From positions 124,001-188,000 of the forward strand of contig JNEN01000858.1 of the NCBI GenBank assembly GCA_000697355.1: a stretch of DNA of 64,000 nt, given 5' to 3'. The notes beneath the pieces are model-generated. The model searched no databases and had not been told where the DNA came from. It saw nothing but the letters and a program-made list of their open reading frames with translations. The translations under genes were made by a program, and so were the position numbers. This document shows, piece after piece, positions 9,687 through 20,681 of this stretch. Within the stretch, counting starts at the first letter, position 1; the number at the start of each line of letters is the position of its first letter. This stretch comes from Syncephalastrum monosporum B8922. Taxonomy: Eukaryota > Mucoromycota > Mucoromycetes > Mucorales > Syncephalastraceae.

Positions 9687-11574
9687 ATGGTGAGGAAACC
9701 TCTTCCTCATGGAATCCGCAGAAACTTTTCCCTATCATCAAAGGACTGTCATGCTGTAAAAGTGCATGATGTCTTTGTCGGCACTCCCGTTACCAAATGG
9801 AATGACCTTTCCAAGATGGCGGAGCATTTTCTCGTGGACAAGACAATGTGGCGCAGAAGCTCGAATGATGCCTTGAGCCTTTTGATCAAGTCTTTGCGAA
9901 CTATCCATCGGTACCGTGTTGATTATTATGCGTTGCGCTCCTACTGCGACGCGCTGCTGGAATATTATATAATGACAGTGCGATAACGTCTGCGTTTGAC
10001 CAAGAATTCAAGGAGCAGAAGGAACTGCTGATCGCCACGCATCAAGCCCAACATGCTGGAGATGTTGCTGGAGCAAAGCTCGCACATGTTGGTGCCAAGA
10101 AGATTGCGGCAGGAGCCGAAGCGACGTTGAAGGCAATGTATGCCTCGTCCTCAACCACGCCATCCCCCACAACTGCACAAACCTTGGATGACTCATCCTC
10201 AACCGCGACACCCACTATAAACCCTCACGATCAGGATATTGACCGTTTGCTAACGATGAATGAAACCTCGAACGTAGCAACGGTATTGAAACGCAATGCG
10301 CTCAATTTGTACAAGGAATACATTGACGGGACGATGCTCTCCAGCAAGCAGCTTGCCTACATGGAATGCGGGCTCCCATCGACCTTGAACCTGCTCGACT
10401 CTGACAGCACCGGCGAATTCCTAGGAATGGAGAAGGGTGAATGGAATTCCCTTGTCGCCGACTTCGAAATACTGTTCAAGGTGGAACAAGTGAATCTGGA
10501 TCCTTCCCTGGTGTCTGTGTGGGACTTGGTTGTGGCTTTAGTCGGGAATAGCAACAGTATCATCAAAGCAACCCGGTATCTTGGCACCTTGAAAACTGAC
10601 AGCGTTGAGAAGGCACGATGGCTTGATGTGTTCAAAACTGCTCTGGACATCCTGGACAGGAACAGCTTTCTTCTTGATCACGACAATTTGGCCCGCGTCA
10701 CAGAATCAGACTTTTTGGCCAACATATGGATCCCTCTGCTGAATGCCTTTGCCAACATTCATCGTGTTTTGCGCGTAAAATCAGGTGAATCGATGAATCA
10801 TCACTCAACGATGGCCAGGAAGCGGACATATGAAGACATGAAGGCCGGCTCCTTCAAGATCGACCTTCGCCTCTTGTTGGATCTCAAGGACAATGAACTC
10901 GACCTTGCTGTTGCAGAGGTTGGCAAGAAGAGCTGTGAAACGAAAATTAACCATGACACGTCAAACTGCTGCAAGAAGCAAAGGACGCTCTGGACGCTAC
11001 GCTGAAAACTGTTATTGCGGCAGAAGATTCTCCATTGCGCTCGTGGCTCATCCACGTTGATGGCACACAGGCCCATATTGGAACAATTCACCTTGCAGAA
11101 CCCGGACTGTATGTCAGCAACTTTCAGAGCAAAATCCGCTTGCCGCGCAAGCTGTCGTCTTTGAAAGATTTCAAGCCTGTGTTCATTGCCATTTGGACCA
11201 TGGTCCTCGATGCTGAACGAATTGCTCATCAAGTTAAGCGCTCGACAGACAAAGTTGAGGATCGGCGTGTTTCCTTTGGAAAAATGATCGGCCGCGAATT
11301 TAAAAACACCACCCTTCCGTCACCATTTTCATATCATGTTCGACCAACCTTCTATCCAGCAACAATGAACGATCATGCCAAAGCCCAACTGCCTCCTGCT
11401 CTCTTTGGCTTTCTTGCCGATGAAAACGTCCCTTTCCCATCCGCCTCCTCCACTCACCACCACCCTCTCCTTGCCGAAGATCCGGACGACAATGGTTGGG
11501 CAAAAACCGCTGATTCCTTGTATTACAATACCTTCACAAAGGAACTTGTTGAATATGACCCTTATCGTTTGTAA
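9687..11574 (+). pseudogene. Frame-disrupted gene of an unrecognised family inside the long-arm element
   Basis: Coding continues through three frames. From ATG 9687 it reads MVRKPLPHGIRRNFSLSSKD and on to about 9960; the next segment, GILYNDSAITSAFDQEFKEQ, lies in another frame and runs to about 10968; the last runs LLQEAKDALDATLKTVIAAE through to EYDPYRL and a stop at 11574. The shift near 10968 is one missing base in a CAAACTG context; the one near 9960 is similar, and no intron with good consensus explains either. In the middle is KIDLRLLLDLKDNELDLAVA followed by EVGKK, an acidic strand then E-x-x-K pattern that faintly recalls PD-(D/E)XK nucleases (inference only). I associate large repeated families with this kind of text with mucoralean genomes but cannot name one. 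No DDE, helix-turn-helix, RT or RVE motif is visible. Confidence 0.6.
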
Positions 11575-11841
11575 ATTGAAATGTGTACATCTGGCAACAA
11601 ACCTTTGAATAAATATCGACACGGTTATTGCCATCCGCTGCAAGTCATAAATTCAAAGTATGATTGCTTGCATTTGATATTTGGAAACGACAAGGCTGTA
11701 AAAAAAATGACAAGTGGTTCATCCTTTTGTGACAAAGAGATTGAAGAAATGTGACAAGTTGACCGGTGAAATCCGACAAGGAAAAATTGCTAAAGTGACA
11801 AGTGAATGTTCCACAAACGACAATTAGAAATGGAAACACTG
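11385..11841 (-). repeat. Right inverted arm
   Basis: Inverted copy of 8639-9095. It contains the last ~63 codons of the internal gene (to 11574) plus 267 nt of 3' flank with seven GACAA motifs (TTGTC on the other strand). It ends CACTG followed by TA. Confidence 0.85.
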
Positions 11842-11843
11842 TA

Positions 11844-12633
11844 TGAGTGGCGCGTCTTTGTAAATGGCATTCTGTGATGTGAGCCAGCTGCAATAAACAG
11901 CAATAAAAATCTGCAGCGTATTCTCTGTACGGGGCTCGCTGAGCACCTATTCGCGTTCAACAAGCAAGAAAGCTCGAACCTACCAATTAAAGCACGTTTC
12001 GTCCATGATCGACGAGCTATGAGCAGGGGCTCGCTCACAATATTATTATTGCCAGTCTTTTGAACCGTGTAACACGTGCGGGGAGCATTTAGAAAGTTGG
12101 ATATTTAATAGAGAAGGTCGGTTGCTTCGGTTGCTCGTTATTTAAAATCAGCGATGATGATAGGATCACATCTTATCTTCTCTTGGCTGATAATGTTTGG
12201 TCCTCCTGACTCCAAAGACGAGAAAAGCGCTAGGCTTGGCGTGCGCAAAAAAAAAAAAAAAAAAGAAGAAAGAAGGAAAAAGCTGCACGCAAGTGCAACA
12301 TGCTAACATACGCGATGCACTAAAAGGATATAGGGTACACTAGACATGACATTATAGACGACGACAGAAGCAAGGACAACATGAAGTTACTTGTATGCGC
12401 ATTGAGCTCAGGGAGAAGCGGTATGAGCGTGTCGCGCTTTTACAAGCCCAAGTCTGACGGCCTTGCGATGCATGTTTGCGAGTTGGGCAGGTTTAGAGAA
12501 GAAATGGCGATATGAAGGTATTGTTGCGGTGCTGACTTGTATATATTTTACAGATACATACTTGATAACTTACGATAGATATGTGCGGATATAACTAATT
12601 ACAAATGTATGTGATGAATGGTGAGAACAAGGT
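11844..12633. other. Spacer with a poly-A/GA tract
   Basis: No open frame with coding character. A run of 19 A residues followed by GAAGAAAG lies near 12247-12280. Nothing else was recognised. Confidence 0.5.
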
Positions 12634-13023
12634 TCAGAACATACATGTTCCAAGCGCCAAAACTATGATAAATGCAAGAACAGGTCCAGGCACGAGAGGG
12701 TCTGCCGTAGATCGAATTGAGGTGCCTTCGATGAACAGACCAAGAGGCACACGACGGGATAGACAGGCGAATGAAGAGGCAAACGGAGAGAGAGTGGTAT
12801 TTACGGGCAGCACATAATCATCCCTGTGGGATGTCTCTAGATAGGTTTCGTAATCTTGCTTATGGAAAGTCAGATGAATGTAGTTGTTCTGTGCATTGTA
12901 GTCAGTGGTCGCGTATATTGTAATGTACGAGCAATGAATACGTACATGATTGAGAGGGGAGGTCAGTATAGAAGAAAAGAGCAGTAAGGGGATGAGAGTG
13001 CGAAATAAAGTCTCAGAAAGCAT
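12634..13023 (-). CDS. Small secreted, possibly GPI-anchored protein
   Basis: A single-exon frame of 129 aa from ATG 13023; an earlier TTG in frame is ignored. The N-terminus MLSETLFRTLIPLLLFSSIL looks like a cleavable signal peptide. The middle is polar with an N-x-T sequon (in LPVNTTLSP). The C-terminus PGPVLAFIIVLALGTCMF is a short hydrophobic tail with no basic residue after it, preceded by small residues (STADPL), the layout of a GPI attachment signal. It could instead be a type I membrane protein with no cytosolic tail. No family was recognised; a short frame in a spacer between a transposon and PKA calls for caution. Confidence 0.5.
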   Translation of the reverse strand: MLSETLFRTLIPLLLFSSILTSPLNHVRIHCSYITIYATTDYNAQNNYIHLTFHKQDYETYLETSHRDDYVLPVNTTLSPFASSFACLSRRVPLGLFIEGTSIRSTADPLVPGPVLAFIIVLALGTCMF

Positions 13024-13507
13024 ACTGCTTTTCAAGGACAAGAGGAAGAAAAAGGCAAATACGCTAAACGATACAAAACAGAAGTAGGAAGATGGGAGAG
13101 TAAGAGGAATAAAAGAAAGCGAGAAAGTGATAAGAAGTAGACGGGAATAATGAGCCAGACAGAAACTCAGGGAGGGCGATCCTCAAGGCGCATGACGTCA
13201 AAGCTCCAAATCGACACGCTCGCACCTTGCATGTACACACACAGATTGAAGCATATAACACGCATCCACGCACACAAGACTTGGATTCATTTCTCAGTGC
13301 AAGTTTTAGCTTTTCTTTTTTTTTTCAAGTTATTTATTTCGTATTTCTCCCTGAGAAACAATAACAGCAGTGACAAGTCGCGCTGCTCCTTTCTCTCCCA
13401 CTCTCACACACGCTCTCTTATTTCCGTTTGGCGCTTGTCACGCACTTTTCTTTACTCTTTTCCTTTATTTTTGCCTTGAACATTCATCCCACGGTGCATT
13501 GTCATTC

Positions 13508-13594
13508 ATGACTTTCTTCAACAAGTTTATCGACAAGGCCAAGCAGTCATCGCACCATAGCAACAACTCTACCCCAAGCAGTAATTCAAACCAA

Positions 13595-13626
<32 letters not shown>

Positions 13627-15806
13627 TAGCCAGGAGCAGCAGCCATCTACTCCTGCACCGACACCGACCAAGGAATCGCCTGGTCTGCTACACAGCACGT
13701 TTTCATCTCTGCTGCATCACAACAAACCACACCCTCCCGCAGACGGACTAGCGACTCCTCCTGCTTCAGCAGCTGCCATTGCTCACCCTGAACCTTCTCG
13801 ATCCACTTCATCGGATGAAGCAACTCGAATGAGTCTCGATAACCCAGGTAAACAAAAGAGAGGACACACAGACACACACGCTTTGTTTCCCTTTCCCTTT
13901 CCCTTTTCCCTTTATTTTCTCTTTTTTTTTGTACATATATTTACACCCCTTGAGGGGGGTAAGAAAAGGACAATTAGTATTATATTACTGTCAAGGGGAA
14001 GCTTGATCTGGAGAAAAAGAAAAACGGCTGATATAATACTTTTTGTCAGATTACATGCATAGCTCGCACGAGTCCACGCCACAGAGACCTGTCGATCTTA
14101 TGAACGTCGCTTCCCAAGAATCTCTTCGAGGTAAGCAAGCGAAGCATCCAATGACGCGTGAAGGAATGACAAACGAGAAGATGAAACAAAATTGTATAAC
14201 ACTTCCTTTTCTTCCTTTTTTCTTTCTTTTTCAACTTGTAGAACCCAAAACCAACAGCAAAGCGCCTTCGCCCTCCGCTTCATCGACGACCACAGCCTCC
14301 TCGTCGCAGTATCAGCATCAGCAGCATCAGCAGTCGACGCCATCGTCCAACCGCCCTCAACTCATGACCCAGTCTGTTTATGCACAAGACAACGACGCTT
14401 CGTCAACCTCTTCCGCGCAGCAGAAGCGCGAGACCCCCTCGGCCGAGTCGCGCCCTCCTCAGCGGAATGTACCGTCCTACACCGCGGTCTACAACGACCA
14501 GACCATCATCTCGCAACGCCAAAACAGACCCAAGCTCAAACTCGCTGACTTCCACATCTTGCGCACTCTCGGCACCGGCTCCTTTGGACGGGTCCACCTC
14601 GTGCAATCGCGCGTCAATGCCCGCTACTATGCCGTCAAAGTCCTCAAAAAGACCGAAGTCGTGCGTCTCAAGCAAGGTATATAATAATACTATTACTGAT
14701 ATAATCATCACGCGCGTGTCTGTATTACCTATGTGTGCTCATCCTATCATTGGATCTATCCATCTGCCCCTCTATCCAGTGGCTCACTCCAACAACGAAA
14801 AACACATTCTCGAAACCGTGGCCCATCCGTTCCTTGTCAACATGTGGGGCACCTTCCAGGATGACATCAACCTCTACATGGTCATGGACTATGTACCTGG
14901 CGGCGAATTGTTCTCCGTCCTTCGTCGATCGCAGGTAAATTGGATCCAATTGGGGGAGTTTCGGCTTAGCCCATCCCCGTCCAGCACATTTTTAGAAGGG
15001 AAAAAAAGGGGGCAGGCCCGAAAGAAACGAATGCAAAATGCTAACCATTATTTCCATATGATCCTTTTTTTTATTCTTTATCCTTTTCATTAACAGCGGT
15101 TCCCGGATCACGTTGCAAAATTCTATGCGGCTGAGGTGGTGCTTGCGATCGAGTATCTGCATTCCAAGGACATGATCTACCGCGATTTGAAGCCTGAAAA
15201 TCTGCTGTTGGATGCACAAGGCCATATCCGCATTACTGACTTTGGTTTTGCAAAATACGTACCCGACATCACCTGGACGCTTTGTGGCACGCCCGACTAC
15301 CTTGGTAAGCATGAAATAGCATCCGGTTGACGTATCATTCACATGGTATCCCCTGTGCAGCACCCGAAATCATTCAATCCAAGGGCTATGGTAAAGCAGC
15401 GGACTGGTGGAGCCTGGGCATCCTGATCTTTGAAATGCTGGCTGGGTACCCGCCGTTCTATGACGACGATCATCTGAAGCTGTATGAAAAGATTCTCCAA
15501 GGCCGCATTCGATGGCCGCAGTATTTTGATCCGCATGCGCGGGATTTGCTGAAGCGCTTGTTGACGTCTGATCTCTCCAAGCGTTACGGTAACCTCAAAA
15601 ATGGCGCGGATGATATCAAAAACCATCGCTGGTTTGAGGGAGTCGACTTTAACCGACTGCTTGCTCGGCAAATCCGGGCTCCGTACATCCCCCAGATCCG
15701 GGGTGAGGGCGACGCGAGCCACTTTGACCGATATCCCGAGACACAAGAACAGTATGGCATCACTGGCACCACCGACCCTTACCGCCACCTATTCCCGGAC
15801 TTTTAG
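13508..15806 (+). CDS. pkaC: cAMP-dependent protein kinase catalytic subunit
   Basis: AGC-family Ser/Thr kinase acting downstream of cAMP. Six exons: 13508-13847, 14050-14130, 14242-14676, 14780-14934, 15097-15304, 15361-15806 (554 aa). A Ser/Gln-rich N-terminal extension of about 240 residues includes a polyQ tract near residue 30. The kinase domain shows [16 protein letters not shown], the catalytic loop [18 protein letters not shown] and the activation segment [15 protein letters not shown] with the PKA activation-loop Thr. The C-terminal extension ends in a hydrophobic PYRHLFPDF, similar to the F-x-x-F end of PKA. The ATG at 13508 opens [12 protein letters not shown]; upstream in-frame codons lie in a pyrimidine-rich leader. 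Closest alternatives (Sch9/PKC) lack this C-terminal end. Confidence 0.93.
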
Positions 15807-16176
15807 TATTTCTTCTTTTTTTTTTCTTCTTCTTTTGCGACTGCGTCTGCGTCTGCTTCTGCTTCTGCTTCTGCTTCTGCTTCTTTTTCTCTTTTTTTTT
15901 TTATCTTTTCTTCCCTTTCTTTCTCTATCTTTTTTTTTTTTTTTTTTGCAATCACACATCCTACATACTTCTGTGTGGATCTGCTCTCTCGGCGTGTGTG
16001 TATGCAAGTTTTCTTGTTATTCTCCCTCATATCATTAGTTATTTCAAATGCCGCTCGTGTCACCCACAAAAAAAAAGTCGAGAAAAGAAAAAAAAAAGCT
16101 CCATCAATTGTCTTCTACTTCCAGATATACGTTGTATTATCCCACCTTCCCTTTTTCCTAATTGCAAAAAAAAACC
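15807..16176. other. PKA 3' flank and ERG9 leader, pyrimidine-rich with a TCTGCT microsatellite
   Basis: The 370 nt between two plus-strand genes are almost pure pyrimidine at first: repeated TCTGCG/TCTGCT units at about 15845-15885 flanked by poly-T runs, including an 18-T run near 15930. It must hold both the PKA terminator and the ERG9 promoter. Confidence 0.6.
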
Positions 16177-17687
16177 ATGTTGGGCGTCATTCTCCAGTCC
16201 ATTGCGCACCCTTCTGAAATTCAGGCTTTGTTCGAGTACAAACTTGCACAGAATGCGAGTGCGGCCCGAAACCATCAGAAGCTGCTGAACCAGGATGCCA
16301 CCATGAGACGATGCTACGAGTTTTTGAACATGGTATACCTTCATGCTGCAAGACGCGAACGCAGCAGGGTCTCTTACTCTTTGGATAGACTTCACGAAGC
16401 TTTGCGGCCGTCATTCAAGAATTGGATGATCAGCTTCGCGACGCTGTAAGTGATTCAGGCTTGAACGTGAAGCATCCCGCTCATTCCGAGTAGGTATGTC
16501 TCTTCTACCTGGTGCTGCGTGGTCTGGACACAATCGAGGATGACATGACGCTCCCGATAGAACGCAAGGTTGAGCTGCTGCGCTCGTTTGACAAGATTAT
16601 CTATGAACGCGGCTGGACATTCACCGAGAGTAAGCCATATCATATCAACAGTAATAGTCATAGTACGACTCGTCTTGTTAACATCACCCTCAACGTGCTA
16701 GGTGGCCCCAATGAGAAGGACCGTCAGCTGCTTGTCGAGTTTAACGTCGTGATTGACGCGTTTCTGCGAATGGATCCGAAATTCCAGGTCGTGATTGCGG
16801 ATATCACGCGCCGAATGGGCAATGGCATGGCTGATTATGCGGAAGGCGAGCACCGTGAGAACATGGCAGTGGCGACCATTGCCGACTTTGACTTGTACTG
16901 CCACTATGTGGCTGGTCTGGTCGGTTACGGCTTGAGCGATCTCTTCTCCGCCTCGGGCCTCGAGGCCGACTCGGTCGCGGCCAACAAGACGCTGTCGAAT
17001 CACATGGGTCTGTTCTTGCAGAAAACCAACATCATCCGCGACTACCGCGAGGACCTGGAGGAAGGCCGTCAGTTCTGGCCGCGCGAGATCTGGGGCCTCT
17101 ACACCGAGCAATTCGACAGCTTCACCAAGGATGCCAAGGCCGGTCGCGAATGCTTGAACCACATGGTCCTCAACGTGCTCAACCTCGTCCCGGATGTGCT
17201 CACCTACCTCTCCCAGCTCAAGAACCAAAGCGTCTTTAACTTTTGCGCTATTCCCCAGGTCATGGCCATTGCGACCCTTGCGCTCGTTTTCAACAACTTG
17301 GAAGTTTACCAGCGCAACATCAAGATCCGCAAGGGCGAAGCAGTGAAGCTGATCTTGGCCGCCACTGACATGTACAATGTCGTCGAAGTCTTCCGACACT
17401 ACATTCACGTCATCTCAAAGAAGAACGACCCTACCGACCCCCATTTTATGGAGATCTCCATGGCAGTTGGCAAGGTAACCCAATGGGAAATGGAAAGTTT
17501 ATTTGGACACAGAACTCATGCGTCTTTGTAGATTGAGCAATGGATTACGGCCAACGTGAAGCCAACGCAGAGCCAGCTCGCCAAACGCCAGCAGCCTTCG
17601 CAGCTGGTGACGCTGATGCCGATGCTGATCTGTATACTGGCCGTGCTGGGACTCAGCGTCTACCAAAGCATGACTGCCACCGACTAA
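16177..17687 (+). CDS. ERG9: Squalene synthase (farnesyl-diphosphate farnesyltransferase)
   Basis: Condenses two farnesyl diphosphates to squalene with NADPH, the first committed step of ergosterol synthesis, at the ER membrane. Exons: 16177-16332, 16389-16445, 16494-16629, 16702-17474, 17532-17687 (425 aa). The joined text TSRSFAAVIQELDDQLRDAV and CLFYLVLRGLDTIEDDM carries the first Asp-rich Mg2+/diphosphate motif; NIIRDYREDLEEGRQFWPRE carries the second. The C-terminus has one hydrophobic anchor, LVTLMPMLICILAVLGLSVY, followed by a short tail, typical of tail-anchored fungal enzymes. Length matches the family (about 400-470 aa). Confidence 0.96.
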
Positions 17688-17947
17688 ATATTGCATTTTT
17701 GATCTTAGACAATACCCTACTTAATGAATGATGCTCTTTTGGCAGACCGCGCCCACATGTACACACATACACGTCAGAATTTCAAGATGCAAAAAGTAAA
17801 AAGGAAGGATCCGTTTTATGAGCAAGAGAGATACAAAGTAGATAGAGATATACAATTAGAAACAGGAAAGGGGTGGAACTTTGCATGACGCAAGTTGAAA
17901 GTGATATCTACATGGCAAGGAAGGGAAGAGATGATAAAAGAGTACAG

Positions 17948-18987
17948 TTATGACGCATGGGCCTTAAAGTACTGGCTGAGATTCTCGTAGACCAAGAAGG
18001 TAATGCAGGTACCAGGCAAAACGCGGATAATATTGGGCGCCAGGCCCTTGTAGAAGCCAACACCGCCTTCAGCGGCGTAGATCTTCTTCGTACAATCCCA
18101 GACACCCTTGTAGGTATCGCGCGTCTGGCGGTCCTGGAGGCGACTGCGCAGAACCTGATAAGGGTACGTGGCCACAGTGGCAGTCACCTTCGACGACGCT
18201 GCCATGACGAGGTACTCGGTCGTGGACAGACGCGCATCCAGTTCATGGGCAGGCGAGTCGCCCGCCCGCTTGCGCAGATCGTTCCTTGCTTTCTTCATCT
18301 CTTCGTAGGCCATGAACTGGATGGCGCCATGCGAGGTGCCAAACAGGGCGGGCACCATGCCGCGGTACAGGCCTCGGATACCCTCCTCACGCGCCAAGCG
18401 GGTCAGGCCGTTCCAGAGACCGGTGTAGGCGTCTGGCGTAAAACGGGTCGTGGTACACATGCGGGTTTTGATGACCCAGAAGGGGTTGGTCATCACGGCC
18501 GTCAAGGCACCCGCCTCGGCCGAGGCGAGCAAGTGCTGCACGGCGGATAACTTGCCCTGATCGTCCTTGGGCATATGTTTCTTGATGAGACTGTACCACC
18601 AGAAATAGAAGCCCCAGCTGGCGGTGGCTCCCGCCATATTGGGCGTCACACCGCGATACAGACCGCGAAAGAAGCCCTCAGTGTTGCAGATCTCGCGGAA
18701 CGCCTTGATCGTGCCACCAATGAGAGGTCGTTTTTCCGAATGCTTGGCAGCATCGACTGCAATAGCGCATGCTCGTTAATAAGAATGGACAGGCACTGGG
18801 ATCGGATATAACAGTACCTTGGAAACGGATCTTGATGACGTCGAGAGGGTGAAGAATGGTGGTGGAGACCAAACCAGCCCCGAAGCCTGCGAGTGCTTGG
18901 TCCTATGCGATGCGGTTGATAAGCAACGAACAGACTGCAGTCTGGGTGGCTTACAGTATGAGGCGATCCAGTAAAGGACCGGGACAT
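17948..18987 (-). CDS. FLX1: Mitochondrial FAD/folate carrier (SLC25A32/Flx1 type)
   Basis: Inner-membrane mitochondrial carrier with three ~100-residue repeats. Exons on the minus strand: 18987-18955, 18902-18818, 18756-17948 (308 aa). The three signature motifs read HPLDVIKIRFQ, NPFWVIKTRM and YPYQVLRSRL. The Trp in the second motif and the text ASWGFYFWWYSLIKKHM match the folate/FAD subgroup, where Trp/Phe contacts a bulky ring substrate. The very short first exon (11 codons) is supported by ATG context, a GTAAGC donor and phase-0 joining to DQALAGFGAGLVSTTILHPL. A pyrimidine-nucleotide carrier is the main alternative. It is convergent with ERG9 (261 nt apart). Confidence 0.88.
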
Positions 18988-19952
18988 GGCGCGTCAAGGG
19001 AAAGGAAAATGTGTCTCTGCCGGTTTATTTGTATCGCGGGGAGTTTGAAGGCTGGTTGCCGATGGTTCCTTGTCTATGGTCAGAAAGCGGGGTATGGAGA
19101 CATCCAGAAGAAAGAGCGGCCGTCCCGCACACCCCACTCTATTTAATACGCTGCGCTCTATATTCCACTCTGTCAAGAAAAATCACAAAAGAGGAAGGAC
19201 CTGCGGCCATTTATGGTTTCAACAGAAGAAGCGTGTGTGCCTATATTTCCAACTCGTGCTGCAGGAAGACGGATTCCACCCAATGCCGAATTCTAAATAG
19301 GCAACTCCAAAGAAGGCATAGCCCATGCAGCGTGTGCAGAGAGACTGGATTTCATGTGCCTGCGGCTAAGCAGCACTTTCTACTGGCAGGAAAAGAAAGA
19401 AAAAAACGCCAGCCAACCAAGGTCGCAGTCATGATGGATTGGCGACTGAGCTGACATGTGTAACCCGGAAGATAAACAAGCCAATCGATTCGTGTGCCTG
19501 CGTGTTTAGCAAACAAATCGTGCTGCTTCCCACAGTTACCAGAACATGCTCATTCATGCGCAAACAAAAAACTTAGAAGCCTACTTCTTGACAAGACCAA
19601 AAAGGTCAATAGGAAATGAAGACCAAATGGATAAAAATAAAGGCGACAGAAAGTTCGGAGGAGAACGGGCGGACTTTCAAGGTCCCACAGAGGTGCCTTT
19701 TTGTCTCTCTTTTTTTCCGTATGGGATGTACAAATATGGGGGATCGGACCAGGTCAGCTTTCAGCTTCAGGTTCAGCTTATGACACATTTACACCGCCGC
19801 CCGACAAGCTGACACCCGAGAGACGAGGCCCTGGCTTAACACAAAAAAAAAAAAAAAAAAAGCAGTCGTATTTTTTTGCTGAAATTCGTTCGAGGATTCC
19901 ACTTCTTTCTTTCTTACATTTCACCCCCCACTCGTCTTTAAAAAACTTAACA
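18988..19952. other. Divergent promoter region between the FLX1 and cytochrome c genes
   Basis: 965 nt between two mitochondrial genes transcribed away from each other. Only short frames without domains. A run of about 19 A lies near 19843-19861, 90 nt upstream of the cytochrome c ATG. Shared regulation of the two genes is possible but no site could be assigned. Confidence 0.5.
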
Positions 19953-20480
19953 ATGGCTATTCCCGAAGGTAACGCTGCTGCTGGTGCCAAGCTCTTCAAG
20001 ACCCGTTGCGCCTCTTGCCACACCGTCGAGGCTGTATGTACCTGATCTCTGTTAAACTGCCAGACGATAAGCGCTAACCTTGACCTTGTATCTCTTTCCA
20101 GGGCGGTGCCAACAAGGTCGGCCCCAACCTTAACGGCATCTTCGGCCGTAAGTCTGGCCAGGTTGCCGGCTACTCCTACACCGATGCCAACAAGAACAAG
20201 GGTGTCGAGTGGAACGAGCAGACTCTCTTCGACGTAAATATCAATCACACACAGCAGTATACTGGGATAGTTGTGGCTCATCCAAGTTGATATCATGATA
20301 GTACCTCGAGAACCCCAAGAAGTACATCCCCGGTACCAAGATGGCCTTCGCTGGTTTCAAGAAGCCCAAGGACCGTGCTGATGTCGTCGCTTACCTGAAG
20401 GTAAACAAAAATTCTACTCCTGTGCTGATCCTGTGTCACTCACCCATACCATTCTTCATCGTTCTTAGGAGGCCTGCTAA
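19953..20480 (+). CDS. CYC1: Cytochrome c
   Basis: Soluble intermembrane-space electron carrier between complex III and IV. Four exons: 19953-20033, 20102-20233, 20302-20400, 20469-20480 (107 aa). The heme-attachment motif CASCH lies in [13 protein letters not shown]; the distal Met ligand is in [20 protein letters not shown]. The length and all core segments are standard for fungal cytochrome c. The last exon is only 12 nt (Glu-Ala-Cys-stop) and is needed because the frame reading through intron 3 departs from the family; the TTCTTAG acceptor joins in phase 0. It is convergent with the R3HCC1-like gene, 201 nt away. Confidence 0.96.
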
Positions 20481-20681
20481 ATCAAGCGTTGGCACCCTTC
20501 CACTCCTCCACATTCACATGTATAGCATAGACATCAACAATAAACAAGTACCTCGTTTCACTTCTTTCAGTTGGATTTGGATATCAAAAAATGTGGTGAT
20601 CAAAAAAAAAAAAGGGGGAGGAAGAGAGAGAGAGAGAGAACTCCACATAAGTAGAAGAGCCTGTGTGTGGAATATGTGTGT

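Larger units (their letters stand above)
8637..11843. mobile_element. 3.2-kb element with 457-nt inverted terminal arms flanked by TA
   Basis: Arms 8639-9095 and 11385-11841 are inverted copies, collinear without any indel (every paired position sums to 20480). Identity stops exactly at TACAGTG on the left and CACTGTA on the right; outside the TA the flanks differ. TA flanks with CAGTG termini are what TA-targeting elements of the Tc1/mariner superfamily leave, so I read 8637-8638 and 11842-11843 as a target-site duplication. Inside lie two 146-nt direct repeats and a frame-disrupted gene (9687-11574) that does not look like a known transposase. The right arm overlaps the 3' end of that gene, so the left arm holds a copy of its last ~60 codons on the minus strand. 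Only one substitution was noticed over the outer ~430 nt, so the arms are young or homogenised. Confidence 0.72.
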
